Shown here in pieces: positions 1-9,110 of a stretch of 64,000 nt of DNA. The translations under genes and the position numbers were made by a program. The notes below the pieces were generated by a model. That model made no database searches and had not been told where the DNA came from. It saw nothing but the letters and a program-made list of their open reading frames with translations. Source of the stretch: Agromyces mediolanus (GTDB lineage: Bacteria > Actinomycetota > Actinomycetes > Actinomycetales > Microbacteriaceae); assembly GCF_023715325.1 (NCBI RefSeq), contig NZ_JAMBNX010000001.1, positions 620,001 through 684,000 on the forward strand, written 5' to 3'. The stretch's first letter is position 1, and each line of letters starts with the position of its first letter.

Positions 1-221
1 GCGACGAAGCCGACGCGACGCGACTCTTCCGAGCCGATCTCGACGTAGGCGAGCGCGGTGCCGGGAATCACGTAGACCGTGCCCTTCTCGTCGCTCAGGC
101 GCAGCGAAGGCGACTGCCCGGAGAGGGCCGCGGTGACGGCCTCCTCGACCTCGGCCGCGGTCTGCGCGGCCTCGAAACCGAGTTCACGGGGGGAGTTCTG
201 GATGCCGATGCGAACGTCCAC
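1..221 (-). CDS. DUF3107 family protein (3' part cut by window edge)
   Basis: The reverse strand encodes a short protein beginning VDVRIGIQNSPRELGFE from a GTG at 221 and running off the window. The sequence has the look of the small actinobacterial DUF3107 family (about 75 residues, function unknown), usually found near the UvrD/RecB-type helicase genes, as here. It is divergent from adnA with about 90 bp between the starts. Only roughly 73 residues are visible, so nearly the whole protein is present but the stop codon is not. Assigned from the N-terminal pattern and from context; no biochemical role is known. Confidence 0.7.
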   Translation of the reverse strand, partial: MDVRIGIQNSPRELGFEAAQTAAEVEEAVTAALSGQSPSLRLSDEKGTVYVIPGTALAYVEIGSEESRRVGFV

Positions 222-313
222 TGTGCGCCTTTCTCGTCGTGCTCTCACCCTATGTCACCCGGCCACGGCGGTGCTTCGCGTTCACTGTCGGCGGAACGGG
301 TTAGCGTGGCGGC

Positions 314-3300
314 ATGCCCCGCCCCGAAGCCCTCGTCGAGCAGCCAGCGCTCTTCACCGACGAGACCTTCGCGGGGCTCGAACTCGAGCACCTCGGCACC
401 GAGCGGTCGGCCGCGGTGTTCGGAGCGCCCGGCTCGGGCAAGACGACGCTCGCGATCGAGCTCGTGGCGCGCCGCATCGAGGGCGGCTTCGCCGCCGACG
501 AGGTGCTCGCGCTCGCCGCGACCCGCACGACGGCGAGCCGGTTGCGCGACCGCATCGCGGTCAGGCTGGGGGCGACCACACGGGGTCCGCTCGCGCGTAC
601 GGCCAACTCGCTCGCCTTCCAGCTCGTCCGCGCCTACACCGGCGAGCCGGTGACCCTCCTCACGGGCGCCGAGCAGGACCAGATCATCGCCGAGCTCCTC
701 GAGGCGGCCGAGGCCGACGGCGGCGGTCCCGAGTGGCCGTTCGAGACCCGGGTGCGCGCGCTCCGCGGCTTCCGCAGCGAGCTCCGCGACCTGATGATGC
801 GCGCGGTCGAGGCGCACGTCGACCCGGCGACGCTCGCCCGGCTCGGGCGCGAGACGGGGCGCCCCGAGTGGGTCGCGGCGGGCCGCTTCCTCGAGGAGTA
901 CCTCGAGGTGAAGGAGCAGCTCCGCGGCGGCCAGTACGACTCCGCGGAGCTCGCCGCGTTCGCCGCGGCGATCGTGCAGCGCAGCGTCCACGACGAGCGC
1001 GCGGCCACGGCGCTCGGCACTCTCGCGAAGCTGCGGCTCGTCGTCGTCGACGATGCGCAGGAGGCGACTGCGGCGACCGCCGCGCTCCTCGCCGCCTTCG
1101 CGGCCCGCGGCGTGCACGTCGTCGCGCTCGGCGATCCCGATGTCGCGAGCAACGGATTCCGCGGCGGGCGGCCCGAGCTGCTCGGCACCCTGTCATCGTT
1201 GCTCGGCACCCGGGCCGAGCGGTTGGAACTCACGCAGGTCCACCGGGGCCGGCCGGAGCTGCGCCGCCTCGTCGCCTCGGTCACCGGGCACATCGGCGCG
1301 GCGCTCGGCGGCGGCCACCGGGCGGCCGCCCCGCCGTCCGAGCCAGAGCCGCGTGACCCGCTCACCCCGGTGCTCGGCATCGAGGCGCCCTCTCATGCGG
1401 CCGAGTGCCAGCAGATCGCCGCGCTGCTGCGCGAGCGCCACCTGCTCGACGGCGTGCCATGGTCGCAGATGGCCGTCGTGCTGCGATCCGGGGCGGATGC
1501 GCCCGCCTTCGAGCGCGGGCTCGCGCTCGCCGACGTGCCGACGGCCGGCGCGCTCGTCCGCACCGCCCTCCGGGACGCCCCCGCCGCTGCGGCGCTGCTA
1601 CGCGCCGCGTCGCTCGTGCTCGAGCGGGAGCCGTTGACCCCCGAGCTCGCCGTCGAACTGCTCACCGGCCCGCTCGGCCGGCTCGATCCGGTGGGACTGC
1701 GCCGACTGCGCCTGGCGCTGCGGCACGAGGAGCTCGCGGCCGGCGGCGACCGCACGGGCGACGAATTGCTCGTCGACGCCCTGTCCGCGCCGGGCGGATT
1801 CGAGACGGTCGACGCCGCAGCGGGCCGCCGGGCTGCGAAGCTCGCGCGGGTGCTCGCGGCGGCGCGCAGCCGAGTCGGCACCGGTTCGACCATCGAGGAG
1901 ATCCTCTGGTCGCTGTGGGATCGCAGCGGGTTGGCCGAGGAGTGGGCGGCGCAGGCCGCGGGCACGGGCGTGCTGGCCGAGGAGGCGAACCGTGCGCTCG
2001 ATGCGGTCGTGGCGCTGTTCTCCGCCGCGCAGCGCTTCGTCGAACGCACCCCCGGCGCGCCGGCGACGCGGTTCGTCGACGAGCAGTTCTCGAGCGAGCT
2101 GCCGGAGGACTCCCTCGCACCGCAGCGCACCGCCGAGTCGGTGTTCGTCGGCACCGCGCCCGCGCTCATCGGACGCGACTTCCAGGTCGTCGTCGTGGCC
2201 GGTCTGCAGGAGGGCGTGTGGCCGAACCTCCGGCCGCGCGGCACCCTGTTGAACGCCGCACTGCTGCCGGCCGTGGCCACCGCGTCCCGCGCGGGCGAGC
2301 CGCTGCCCGCCGCAGACTCGGCCGCCGATGCCCGGGCCGCGGTGCGCAGCGACGAGCTGCGTCTGTTCGCGCTCGCCGCGAGCCGGGCGACCAGGCAGCT
2401 CGTCCTCAGCTGCACCGCGAACGACGACGAACAGCCCTCGATGCTGCTCGGCTACGCCGAGGAGCGCGTGGCTCCGAGACGGCGTCCGATGCATCTGCGC
2501 GGGCTCGTCGGCGCGCTGCGCCGCGAGGCGGTCGCCGACCCCGGTGGCGAGGCACCGCCCGCGCTCGCGCTGTTGGCCGAGGCCGGCGTTCCGGGCGCGC
2601 ACCCCGAGGAGTGGTACGGCCTGCGCGCGCCGTCGAGCGTGGCCCCGATCGTCGATCTCGACGCCGACCCCGACGCCGTCGTCCCAGTCTCGCCGTCGCA
2701 GATCGACCGGGCCGAGGAATCGCCGCTCGGGTGGTTCATCGACCGGGTGGCCTCGCCGCCGTCCGGCCTCGCGGCCTCGATCGGCACCATCGTGCATGCC
2801 GTCGTCGAGGAGGCCGGTGCGAGCGGCGTGACCGAGCTCGAGACGCTCTGGGCCGGGGTGGAGGCCCGGTTGGCGTCGCTCCGCTTCGAGGCCGGATGGG
2901 TGGCTGAGCGCGAACGCCGCGGGGCCAAGCGCATGGTCGAGGGGGCCGCCGACTACCTGGGGCAGTTCGCCGACGATGCGAAAGTCCTGCTCGGTGCCGA
3001 GGGCCGGTTCACCCTCGAGCTCGGCCGGGTGCGTCTCAGCGGCACCATCGACCGGGTCGAAGCCTCACCGGACGGCACGACCGTGATCGTCGACCTCAAG
3101 ACCGGGCGCACCCCGCCCACGGCCGCCGAGACCGCGGCGCATCCGCAGCTCGCCGCCTATCAGCTGGCGGCTCGGCACGACCGCGTCCCGAATCTGGGTC
3201 GCCTGGGCGGCGCGAAGCTCGTCTATCTCGCCAGACCGTTGCGCGGTGCGCAGTACACCGAGCGTGCGCAGCAGCCGTTCGAGGAGGCCGACGAGCAGGC

Positions 3301-3436
3301 ATTCCGCGAGCGCCTCGACGCCGTCGCGGCGATCATGAGCGGCGCGAGCTTCGAGTCGCCGGTCGAGGTCGGACCGCGCTCGCGGTTCGGCGCCTGGCAC
3401 TACCGCGTGCACCTCGTGCCGGCGGTGTCCGCATGA
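314..3436 (+). CDS. adnA: AdnA-like helicase-nuclease subunit
   Basis: A 1040-residue UvrD/RecB-fold protein with a C-terminal PD-(D/E)XK nuclease. In mycobacteria AdnA and AdnB form a heterodimeric motor-nuclease that resects double-strand breaks in place of RecBCD. The Walker A motif GAPGSGKTT is at residues 37-45. Motif II reads VVVDDAQE (about 240-247) rather than DEYQD, and motif III reads GDPDVAS rather than GDPDQSIY, so the motor core looks degenerate, as described for AdnA. The nuclease signature VIVDLKTGR is near residue 925. The ATG at 314 gives the normal family N-terminus. The stop overlaps the adnB start by four bases (ATGA), implying co-translation. Confidence 0.9.
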   Translation: MPRPEALVEQPALFTDETFAGLELEHLGTERSAAVFGAPGSGKTTLAIELVARRIEGGFAADEVLALAATRTTASRLRDRIAVRLGATTRGPLARTANSLAFQLVRAYTGEPVTLLTGAEQDQIIAELLEAAEADGGGPEWPFETRVRALRGFRSELRDLMMRAVEAHVDPATLARLGRETGRPEWVAAGRFLEEYLEVKEQLRGGQYDSAELAAFAAAIVQRSVHDERAATALGTLAKLRLVVVDDAQEATAATAALLAAFAARGVHVVALGDPDVASNGFRGGRPELLGTLSSLLGTRAERLELTQVHRGRPELRRLVASVTGHIGAALGGGHRAAAPPSEPEPRDPLTPVLGIEAPSHAAECQQIAALLRERHLLDGVPWSQMAVVLRSGADAPAFERGLALADVPTAGALVRTALRDAPAAAALLRAASLVLEREPLTPELAVELLTGPLGRLDPVGLRRLRLALRHEELAAGGDRTGDELLVDALSAPGGFETVDAAAGRRAAKLARVLAAARSRVGTGSTIEEILWSLWDRSGLAEEWAAQAAGTGVLAEEANRALDAVVALFSAAQRFVERTPGAPATRFVDEQFSSELPEDSLAPQRTAESVFVGTAPALIGRDFQVVVVAGLQEGVWPNLRPRGTLLNAALLPAVATASRAGEPLPAADSAADARAAVRSDELRLFALAASRATRQLVLSCTANDDEQPSMLLGYAEERVAPRRRPMHLRGLVGALRREAVADPGGEAPPALALLAEAGVPGAHPEEWYGLRAPSSVAPIVDLDADPDAVVPVSPSQIDRAEESPLGWFIDRVASPPSGLAASIGTIVHAVVEEAGASGVTELETLWAGVEARLASLRFEAGWVAERERRGAKRMVEGAADYLGQFADDAKVLLGAEGRFTLELGRVRLSGTIDRVEASPDGTTVIVDLKTGRTPPTAAETAAHPQLAAYQLAARHDRVPNLGRLGGAKLVYLARPLRGAQYTERAQQPFEEADEQAFRERLDAVAAIMSGASFESPVEVGPRSRFGAWHYRVHLVPAVSA

Positions 3437-6400
3437 TCGCCGCCGCCGAGATCGCCGCGCGGCTCGGGCTGCACCCGCCGACCGACGAGCAGCGGGCGGT
3501 CATCGAGGCCGACCCGCACGGTCGCTCGCTCGTCGTCGCCGGTGCGGGGAGCGGCAAGACCGAGACGATGGCCAACCGGGTGGTGTGGCTCCTCGCGAAC
3601 GGGCAGGTGCAGGTGCCCGAGGTGCTCGGACTCACCTTCACGCGCAAGGCGGCGGGGGAGCTCGCGGAGCGCATCCGCACCCGCATCGCGCAGCTCGTCG
3701 AAGAGGGCATCGCCGAACTCGACCTCGATCCGCTCGAGGCCGCCACGGTGTCGACCTACAACGCGTTCGCCAGCGCCATCTACCGCGAGCACGCGCTGCT
3801 CATCGGCCGGGAGCCCGACGCCGCCGTGCTGGGCGAGGCATCCGCATGGCAGCTGGCCCGCTCGATCGTGGCCTCGGCGGCCGATCCGAGACTCGTCGAA
3901 CTCGACGCCTCGCTCGACAAGGTCACCGGGGCCGTGCTCGGGCTGAGCCGCGCGCTCGGCGAGAACGTCGCCGATGCGCGCGACGTGCGCGCGATGGCGC
4001 GCGAGTTCCTCGGGCTCGCCGATCTGCCGATCGGCGCCCCGCGCAAGCGCACCCCGTACGACTCCTTCGTCGCCGCGCTCGGTGCGGTCGACGCGCTGCC
4101 GCCGCTGCTCGAGCTGGCCGAGTCGTACGCCGAGGCGAAGCGGGCCCGGGGCTACGTCGAGTTCTCCGACCAGGTTTCGCTCGCGCTCGAGATCTGCCTG
4201 GCGCACCCCGAGGTCGCCGTCGCGCACCGAGAGCGATACCGCACGGTGCTGCTCGACGAGTACCAGGACACGAGCGTCGTGCAGACTCGGCTCCTCGCCG
4301 CGCTGTTCCGGGGGCACTCGGTGATGGCGGTCGGCGACCCCGACCAGTCGATCTACGGCTGGCGGGGGGCGAGCGCCGCCAACCTCGCGCGCTTCGGCGG
4401 CGACTTCGCAGCGGTGCGCGACGATGCGGGCCCGCCGAGCGGGGCCGACGCCGTCGTCTACGACCTCTCGACGAGCTGGCGCAATCCACGCGTCGTGCTC
4501 GACGCCGCGAACGCCATCATCGAGCCGCTCGACGGCGGCATCGACAAGGCACCGCTCGCGGCCTCGCCCTTCGCGGGCGACGGCGTCCTCGAGTGCGCCT
4601 GGGCCGAGACGATCGACGAGGAGGCCGAACACATCGCCCGCTGGTTCGCCGAACGGCTGGGCCACGCCGACGCGGCCGAGTCCCGATCCTCGACGCCGGG
4701 CGGCGCCGGCCGGTCGCGCACGAGCACGCCGGCCGCAGCGACGCGCACGGGGGCGCTGCTGTGCCGCACCTTCGCGAACGTCGACGTCTTCACGGCCGCG
4801 CTTCGTCGGCACGGGGTCCCGGTGCACGTCCTCGGCGTGGCCGGGCTTCTCGACCAGCCCGTGATCGCCGATCTCGTCAGCACGCTGCGGGTGCTGCACG
4901 ATCCGACGGCCGGCGCCGAGCTCGTCCGGGTCCTCGGCGGTGCCCGCTGGGCGATCGGCCCCGCCGATCTCGCCGCGCTCGCGGGGCTGGCGCGCTGGCT
5001 GGTCGACCGCGACCAGGCGATGCGCCGACTCGACGACGGCGTCCGCGCGGGGCTCCGCGCCTCGATCGCGGCCGAGGAGTCGCCGTCGATCGTGGACGCG
5101 CTCGACTTTCTGCTCTCCGCGCCCGACGACCATCGCGCGCTCGTCGCCTTCACCGCCGAAGGGCTCGCCCGCATGCGTCGGGCGGGCTCGCAGCTGCAGT
5201 CGCTGCGCCGGCGCGCCGGACTCGGCCTCGTCGACTTCGTGAGCCTCGTGCAGCACGAGCTCCTCCTCGACATCGAGGTCGCCGCGAATGCCGATCAGCC
5301 GCTCGGCGTGCCGAGTCTCGAGGCGTTCGACGAGTTGCTCGCGGGCTTCGTCGATGTCGCCGAGCACCCGAACCTCGGGGCCTTCCTCGGCTGGCTCACC
5401 GAGGCCGAGCAACGTGATCGGCTGGCCCCCCGACCGGACGAGCCCGAGCCGGGCGCCGTGCAGGTGCTCTCCATCCACGGTTCGAAGGGTCTCGAGTGGG
5501 ACGTCGTCGCGATTCCGCGGCTCGTGACCGACGAGCTGCCGGGCAAGCCGCGCTCCGCGAAGGGCTGGCTCGCGTTCGGCGAACTGCCGAACGAGTTCCG
5601 CGGCGACCGCGATGAGCTGCCCGAGCTGATGTGGCGAGGGGTGCAGAGCCAGCTCGAGTTCGACGAGGCCGTCGCCGGGTTCGCCGAGGAGAATCGTGAG
5701 CGCCACGCTCAGGAAGAGCGCCGGCTCGCGTACGTGGGGCTCACCCGCACCCGTGACGAGCTCCTGCTCACCGGCTCATGGTGGGCGGGGCAGAAGCAGC
5801 CGCGGCATCCGAGCCTCTTCCTCCGCGAACTCGTCGCCCACGGACTCGTGCCGGCGTCCGCGCTGCCCGACCGCCCCGAGGCCGACGAGAACCCGCGTGC
5901 GGTCGGCGAAGAACGGGTCAGCTGGCCGCTCGACCCGCTCGGCCGGCGTCGACTCGGAGTGGTGCGCGCCGCCGAGGCCGTGCGCGCCGCTGCCGACGGC
6001 CCGAGCGGGGCGGGCATCGGGCAACGGCTGGGCGATCAGCTTCGCCTGCTGCTCGAGGAGCGGCGACGGCGGATGGCGGGGCAGGCGACACCGGAGATCC
6101 CCGCGCGCGTGCCGGCCTCGCGCTTCAAGGACTACGTCGACGACGCGGCGGCCGTCGCCGAGCAGCTGCGTCGGCCGATGCCCCAGCGGCCCTACCGGGC
6201 GACCCGCCTCGGCACGCTGTTCCACCGCTGGGTCGAGCATCGTTCGACGGGCGAGCTGGAAGCCAACGCGCTCGACTGGGAGGAGGGCGCCGTCGACGAC
6301 GAGCTGTTCGCCTGGCCGGCGCCCGAGCTCGGTGGTGAGTCGCCATCCGGTGCCGGTTCCGCGCCCGCTCCGACCGGCTCGGCGCTCGTCGACGGCTCGG

Positions 6401-6873
6401 CTGCGCGATTCGCCAAACTCAAGGAGACGTTCGAGGCATCCGAGTGGGGCCACCGCCGCCCGAGCGCGGTCGAGCTCGAGCTGCATCTGCCGCTCGACGA
6501 GCACGTCTTCGTCTGCAAGCTCGACGCGGTCTACGAGCTCGACCCGTCCAGCGAGCTCGGGCGCCAGGGGCTGCGTCATCAGGTCGTCGACTGGAAGACG
6601 GGTCGCGCGCCGCAGGGGGAGCGCGAACTCGAACTCCGGCAGACGCAGCTCGCCCTGTACCGGCTCGCATACGCCAACTGGGCGAGCATCCCGCCGGAGC
6701 AGATCGACGCCGTCTTCTACTACGTCGAGGACGACCGCCAGATCCGCCCGGAGCGCCTCTACGACGAAGCGGAGTTGCGGCGGGCCTGGTCGTCGGCGCT
6801 GCGGTCGGCGGAGTCCGGGAGCGGCGACTCGTCGTCGGCCGAGGCCCCATCGGAGGCTGCGCTGCCACGCTGA
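3433..6873 (+). CDS. adnB: AdnB-like helicase-nuclease subunit
   Basis: An 1146-residue SF1A helicase with C-terminal RecB-like nuclease, predicted to be the active motor of the AdnAB end-resection complex. The motor motifs are intact: GAGSGKT at 37-43, LLDEYQD at about 273-279, GDPDQSIYGWRGA about 30 residues later, SIHGSKGLEWD (motif V) and YVGLTRTRDE (motif VI). The nuclease motif VVDWKTGRAP lies near residue 1053, after a second conserved acidic stretch (CKLDAVYEL). Starts inside the adnA stop codon. Its last 115 bp overlap the 3' end of the convergent phosphotransferase-like gene. Confidence 0.92.
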   Translation: MIAAAEIAARLGLHPPTDEQRAVIEADPHGRSLVVAGAGSGKTETMANRVVWLLANGQVQVPEVLGLTFTRKAAGELAERIRTRIAQLVEEGIAELDLDPLEAATVSTYNAFASAIYREHALLIGREPDAAVLGEASAWQLARSIVASAADPRLVELDASLDKVTGAVLGLSRALGENVADARDVRAMAREFLGLADLPIGAPRKRTPYDSFVAALGAVDALPPLLELAESYAEAKRARGYVEFSDQVSLALEICLAHPEVAVAHRERYRTVLLDEYQDTSVVQTRLLAALFRGHSVMAVGDPDQSIYGWRGASAANLARFGGDFAAVRDDAGPPSGADAVVYDLSTSWRNPRVVLDAANAIIEPLDGGIDKAPLAASPFAGDGVLECAWAETIDEEAEHIARWFAERLGHADAAESRSSTPGGAGRSRTSTPAAATRTGALLCRTFANVDVFTAALRRHGVPVHVLGVAGLLDQPVIADLVSTLRVLHDPTAGAELVRVLGGARWAIGPADLAALAGLARWLVDRDQAMRRLDDGVRAGLRASIAAEESPSIVDALDFLLSAPDDHRALVAFTAEGLARMRRAGSQLQSLRRRAGLGLVDFVSLVQHELLLDIEVAANADQPLGVPSLEAFDELLAGFVDVAEHPNLGAFLGWLTEAEQRDRLAPRPDEPEPGAVQVLSIHGSKGLEWDVVAIPRLVTDELPGKPRSAKGWLAFGELPNEFRGDRDELPELMWRGVQSQLEFDEAVAGFAEENRERHAQEERRLAYVGLTRTRDELLLTGSWWAGQKQPRHPSLFLRELVAHGLVPASALPDRPEADENPRAVGEERVSWPLDPLGRRRLGVVRAAEAVRAAADGPSGAGIGQRLGDQLRLLLEERRRRMAGQATPEIPARVPASRFKDYVDDAAAVAEQLRRPMPQRPYRATRLGTLFHRWVEHRSTGELEANALDWEEGAVDDELFAWPAPELGGESPSGAGSAPAPTGSALVDGSAARFAKLKETFEASEWGHRRPSAVELELHLPLDEHVFVCKLDAVYELDPSSELGRQGLRHQVVDWKTGRAPQGERELELRQTQLALYRLAYANWASIPPEQIDAVFYYVEDDRQIRPERLYDEAELRRAWSSALRSAESGSGDSSSAEAPSEAALPR

Positions 6874-8069
6874 TCCGCGCTCGCGCCCGCGCCCGCGCCC
6901 GCCTCAGCGCCGCCGTCGCTCGCCGTGCCCGTCGGCGCGGCATCACCCCAATCGCTGAGGTCGAGCGGGATCGGGGCCGTCATCGAGCTGTCCAGCTCGT
7001 CGTCCTCGCGGCGCCGCAGCGCGGAGAAGTCGTAGCTGTCGGTCAGCATGGCACCGGCGGGTTCCCGCTGCGCATCGAGGGGCGGGGTGCGGTCGAGCAT
7101 CCGCTCCACGTCTCCGACCGTGAGGATCGGACCGGTCTCCGGTGAGAGCGGTTCGCTCGAGCGGTCGTGGACGCTCTCGACGAGTCCGTCGAGCATCGCG
7201 ACCGCGTCGGCGATCGTCGCCTCGTCGCGCTGCTCGACGCCGTGCAGCAGCCAGCGAGCGAGTTCGAGCTCGCCGTAGAGGAGGGCGCGCTGCGGAATGT
7301 GCGGGTCGGCGCCGCCCTCTCGGGCGAGCAGGTACGTCTCGAGGGCGCGTTCGGCGGACCCGCCTCGGGCGGTGAGGAGCCAGTGCAGATCGACGGCCGG
7401 GTCGCCCTGTCCGAGCTCCGACCAGCCGATCAGGCCGGTGACCGTGTCTTCGATGGCGAGGAACGAGTCCGCGCCGAGCTGGCCGTTCACGACCGTCGGC
7501 TGGAAGCGCCAGAGCGACTCGTCGTCGGTCGCCTCCTCCCAACGCCGGAGGAGCGCGGCCGGGAGGTGGCCGGTGTCGGTCGCCCGTCCGACGAGGGCGA
7601 CGACCTCGTCGCGCACCTCGGCCGGGCTGCGTCGGGGGAGCCCCGCCTCGCCGATGAAGCCCGTCGGCAGATTGTGCACCGCCGCGATGGCGAGCCCGAC
7701 CGACTCCGCGATCGCGTCGGAGCCGGTGAGCTCGTCGGCCGTCCGGCCGAGTCCGGGCACGAAGGTCGTCACGACCCCGCGCGTCCCGTCCACGGGGGCC
7801 TGGCCGACGTATTCCGCGAGCTCGAAGGGCAGCATCGCCCGCACGCCGTCGGTGAGCGCGTGCAGCGCGAGCAGGTCCGCGGACTGCTCCGTCTCGGCGG
7901 TCTGGTCTCGCGGCACTCGGATGAGCAGCTCGCGATCGTCGCTCGTGCGGAGCCGGACGGCGTCGTAGGAGCCGCCGCCGTTGCGGGTGTGCACCCGGAC
8001 CGCGCGGACCTCGAGGCCGGGGACCGCCGCCGTCGCCAACGCGGCTAGAGTGAGTGGGGGTCTGGCCAT
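6759..8069 (-). CDS. Phosphotransferase-fold protein lacking kinase catalytic residues (predicted pseudokinase)
   Basis: A 436-residue protein with the aminoglycoside/macrolide phosphotransferase fold: an N-lobe with a conserved basic strand (LLIRVPR) and a C-lobe ending in LGQGDPAVDLHWLL, the usual APH context after the metal-binding Asp. The catalytic elements are altered. The position of the HGD loop reads VVNGQLGADSF, and the DW metal-binding position reads LIGWSE, so base, Asn and Mg-binding Asp all appear lost. About 100 C-terminal residues are low-complexity (A, S, D, G). The ATG at 8069 precedes MARPPLTL; the frame stays open upstream but that stretch is antisense to nudC. No substrate can be assigned. 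Confidence 0.8.
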   Translation of the reverse strand: MARPPLTLAALATAAVPGLEVRAVRVHTRNGGGSYDAVRLRTSDDRELLIRVPRDQTAETEQSADLLALHALTDGVRAMLPFELAEYVGQAPVDGTRGVVTTFVPGLGRTADELTGSDAIAESVGLAIAAVHNLPTGFIGEAGLPRRSPAEVRDEVVALVGRATDTGHLPAALLRRWEEATDDESLWRFQPTVVNGQLGADSFLAIEDTVTGLIGWSELGQGDPAVDLHWLLTARGGSAERALETYLLAREGGADPHIPQRALLYGELELARWLLHGVEQRDEATIADAVAMLDGLVESVHDRSSEPLSPETGPILTVGDVERMLDRTPPLDAQREPAGAMLTDSYDFSALRRREDDELDSSMTAPIPLDLSDWGDAAPTGTASDGGAEAGAGAGASADQRGSAASDGASADDESPLPDSADRSADDQARRNSASS

Positions 8070-8156
8070 GGCACACAGCTTAAGCAGCCGACGCCTGTGA
8101 CCGGGCGACCGCCACACCTTGCCGACGAGTCCGCGAGCGCCATGCGAAAGGTGGTC

Positions 8157-9110
8157 ATGCCCGAATCGAGCCTTCCGCCCCTGGCCCGCGCGGCAATCGA
8201 TCGCGATGCCGGGGCGAGAGCCGATCCGGAGCGCGAGTCGCGGTTCGATGCGGATGCCTCGGCGCTCGTGCTGCCCGTCCACGACGGTCGGCTGCTCCTC
8301 GCCGAGCAGCACGAGGGCTCGGCACCCGAGCTCGGGTTCGTCGCCCCGGTCGGGCTTCCCGCTGAGACGCTCCGCTGCTACCTCGGCCGCATCGAGCGCG
8401 GCGGCACGTCGGTGGCCGTCGAGCTGCGCGTCTACGACGAAGCGGCGGCCGCGACGATCGAGGCCGAAGCGGGCCGGTGGGCCCAGCTGCGTCGCGCGGC
8501 GGCGCTCCTCGACGACCGTGACCAGGCGCTCGCGGTCGAGGCGATCGCCCTGACCGCCTGGCACGAGGCCCACCCGTTCTGCCCGCGATGCGGCAGCCCC
8601 ACCGAGGTGACCGACGCCGGCTGGGTCCGGCGTTGCGTCGCTGAGGAGCGTCAGCTGTTCCCGCGCACCGACCCGGCGGTGATCGTGCTCGTCACCGACG
8701 ACGACGACCGTGTGCTGCTCGGCTCGAACGCCCTGTGGGAGCAGCGGCGGTTCTCGCTGCTCGCGGGCTTCGTGGAGCCGGGTGAGCCGCTCGAGCATGC
8801 CGTCGTCCGCGAGATCGGCGAGGAGGCCGGCATCCCGGTCGACCGGGTCGAGTACGCCGCGTCCCAGCCGTGGCCGCTGCCCGCGAGCCTGATGCTCGGG
8901 TTCCGGGCCCGGCTCGCCGCCGGCGCCGCCCCCGGGATCGCCCGCCCGGACGGTGAGGAGATCCTCGAGCTCCGCTGGTTCTCCCGTGAGGACATCGCCG
9001 CGGCGGGCGAGGAGCTCTCCCTGCCGACCGGCACCTCCATCGCCGGGTGGATGCTCGAGCACTGGTACGGCGGGCCGCTGCCCACGGATGTGCCGTGGCC
9101 GAGCTCGTGA
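8157..9110 (+). CDS. nudC: NAD(+)/NADH diphosphatase, Nudix family, NudC-like
   Basis: A 317-residue protein of the NudC family, which hydrolyses NAD(H) to NMN(H) and AMP and, in characterised members, removes NAD caps from RNA. A zinc-ribbon half is visible as CPRCG (about residues 142-146), with a later Cys in VRRCVAEE; the fourth canonical cysteine is not obvious. The Nudix box has the expected form from GFVEPGEPLEHAVVREIGEE, followed by the NADH-class motif SQPWPLPASLM. I chose the ATG at 8157 because GAAAGG sits about five bases upstream; GTG 8097 and ATG 8142 are in-frame alternatives. Overlaps uvrD2 by four bases (GTGA). Confidence 0.88.
   Translation: MPESSLPPLARAAIDRDAGARADPERESRFDADASALVLPVHDGRLLLAEQHEGSAPELGFVAPVGLPAETLRCYLGRIERGGTSVAVELRVYDEAAAATIEAEAGRWAQLRRAAALLDDRDQALAVEAIALTAWHEAHPFCPRCGSPTEVTDAGWVRRCVAEERQLFPRTDPAVIVLVTDDDDRVLLGSNALWEQRRFSLLAGFVEPGEPLEHAVVREIGEEAGIPVDRVEYAASQPWPLPASLMLGFRARLAAGAAPGIARPDGEEILELRWFSREDIAAAGEELSLPTGTSIAGWMLEHWYGGPLPTDVPWPSS

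Noticed and set aside
3400..5706. Long reverse-strand open frame (768 codons) opposite adnB
   Set aside because: Antisense shadow caused by high GC at third codon positions; composition (R, H, E rich) and lack of motifs are typical of such frames.
6759..8069. Macrolide-resistance kinase
   Set aside because: The fold matches but the catalytic residues are substituted, so a resistance phenotype cannot be claimed.
8070..9062. 330-codon N-terminal extension of the phosphotransferase-like frame
   Set aside because: Entirely antisense to nudC; homologous sequence begins at MARPPLTL.
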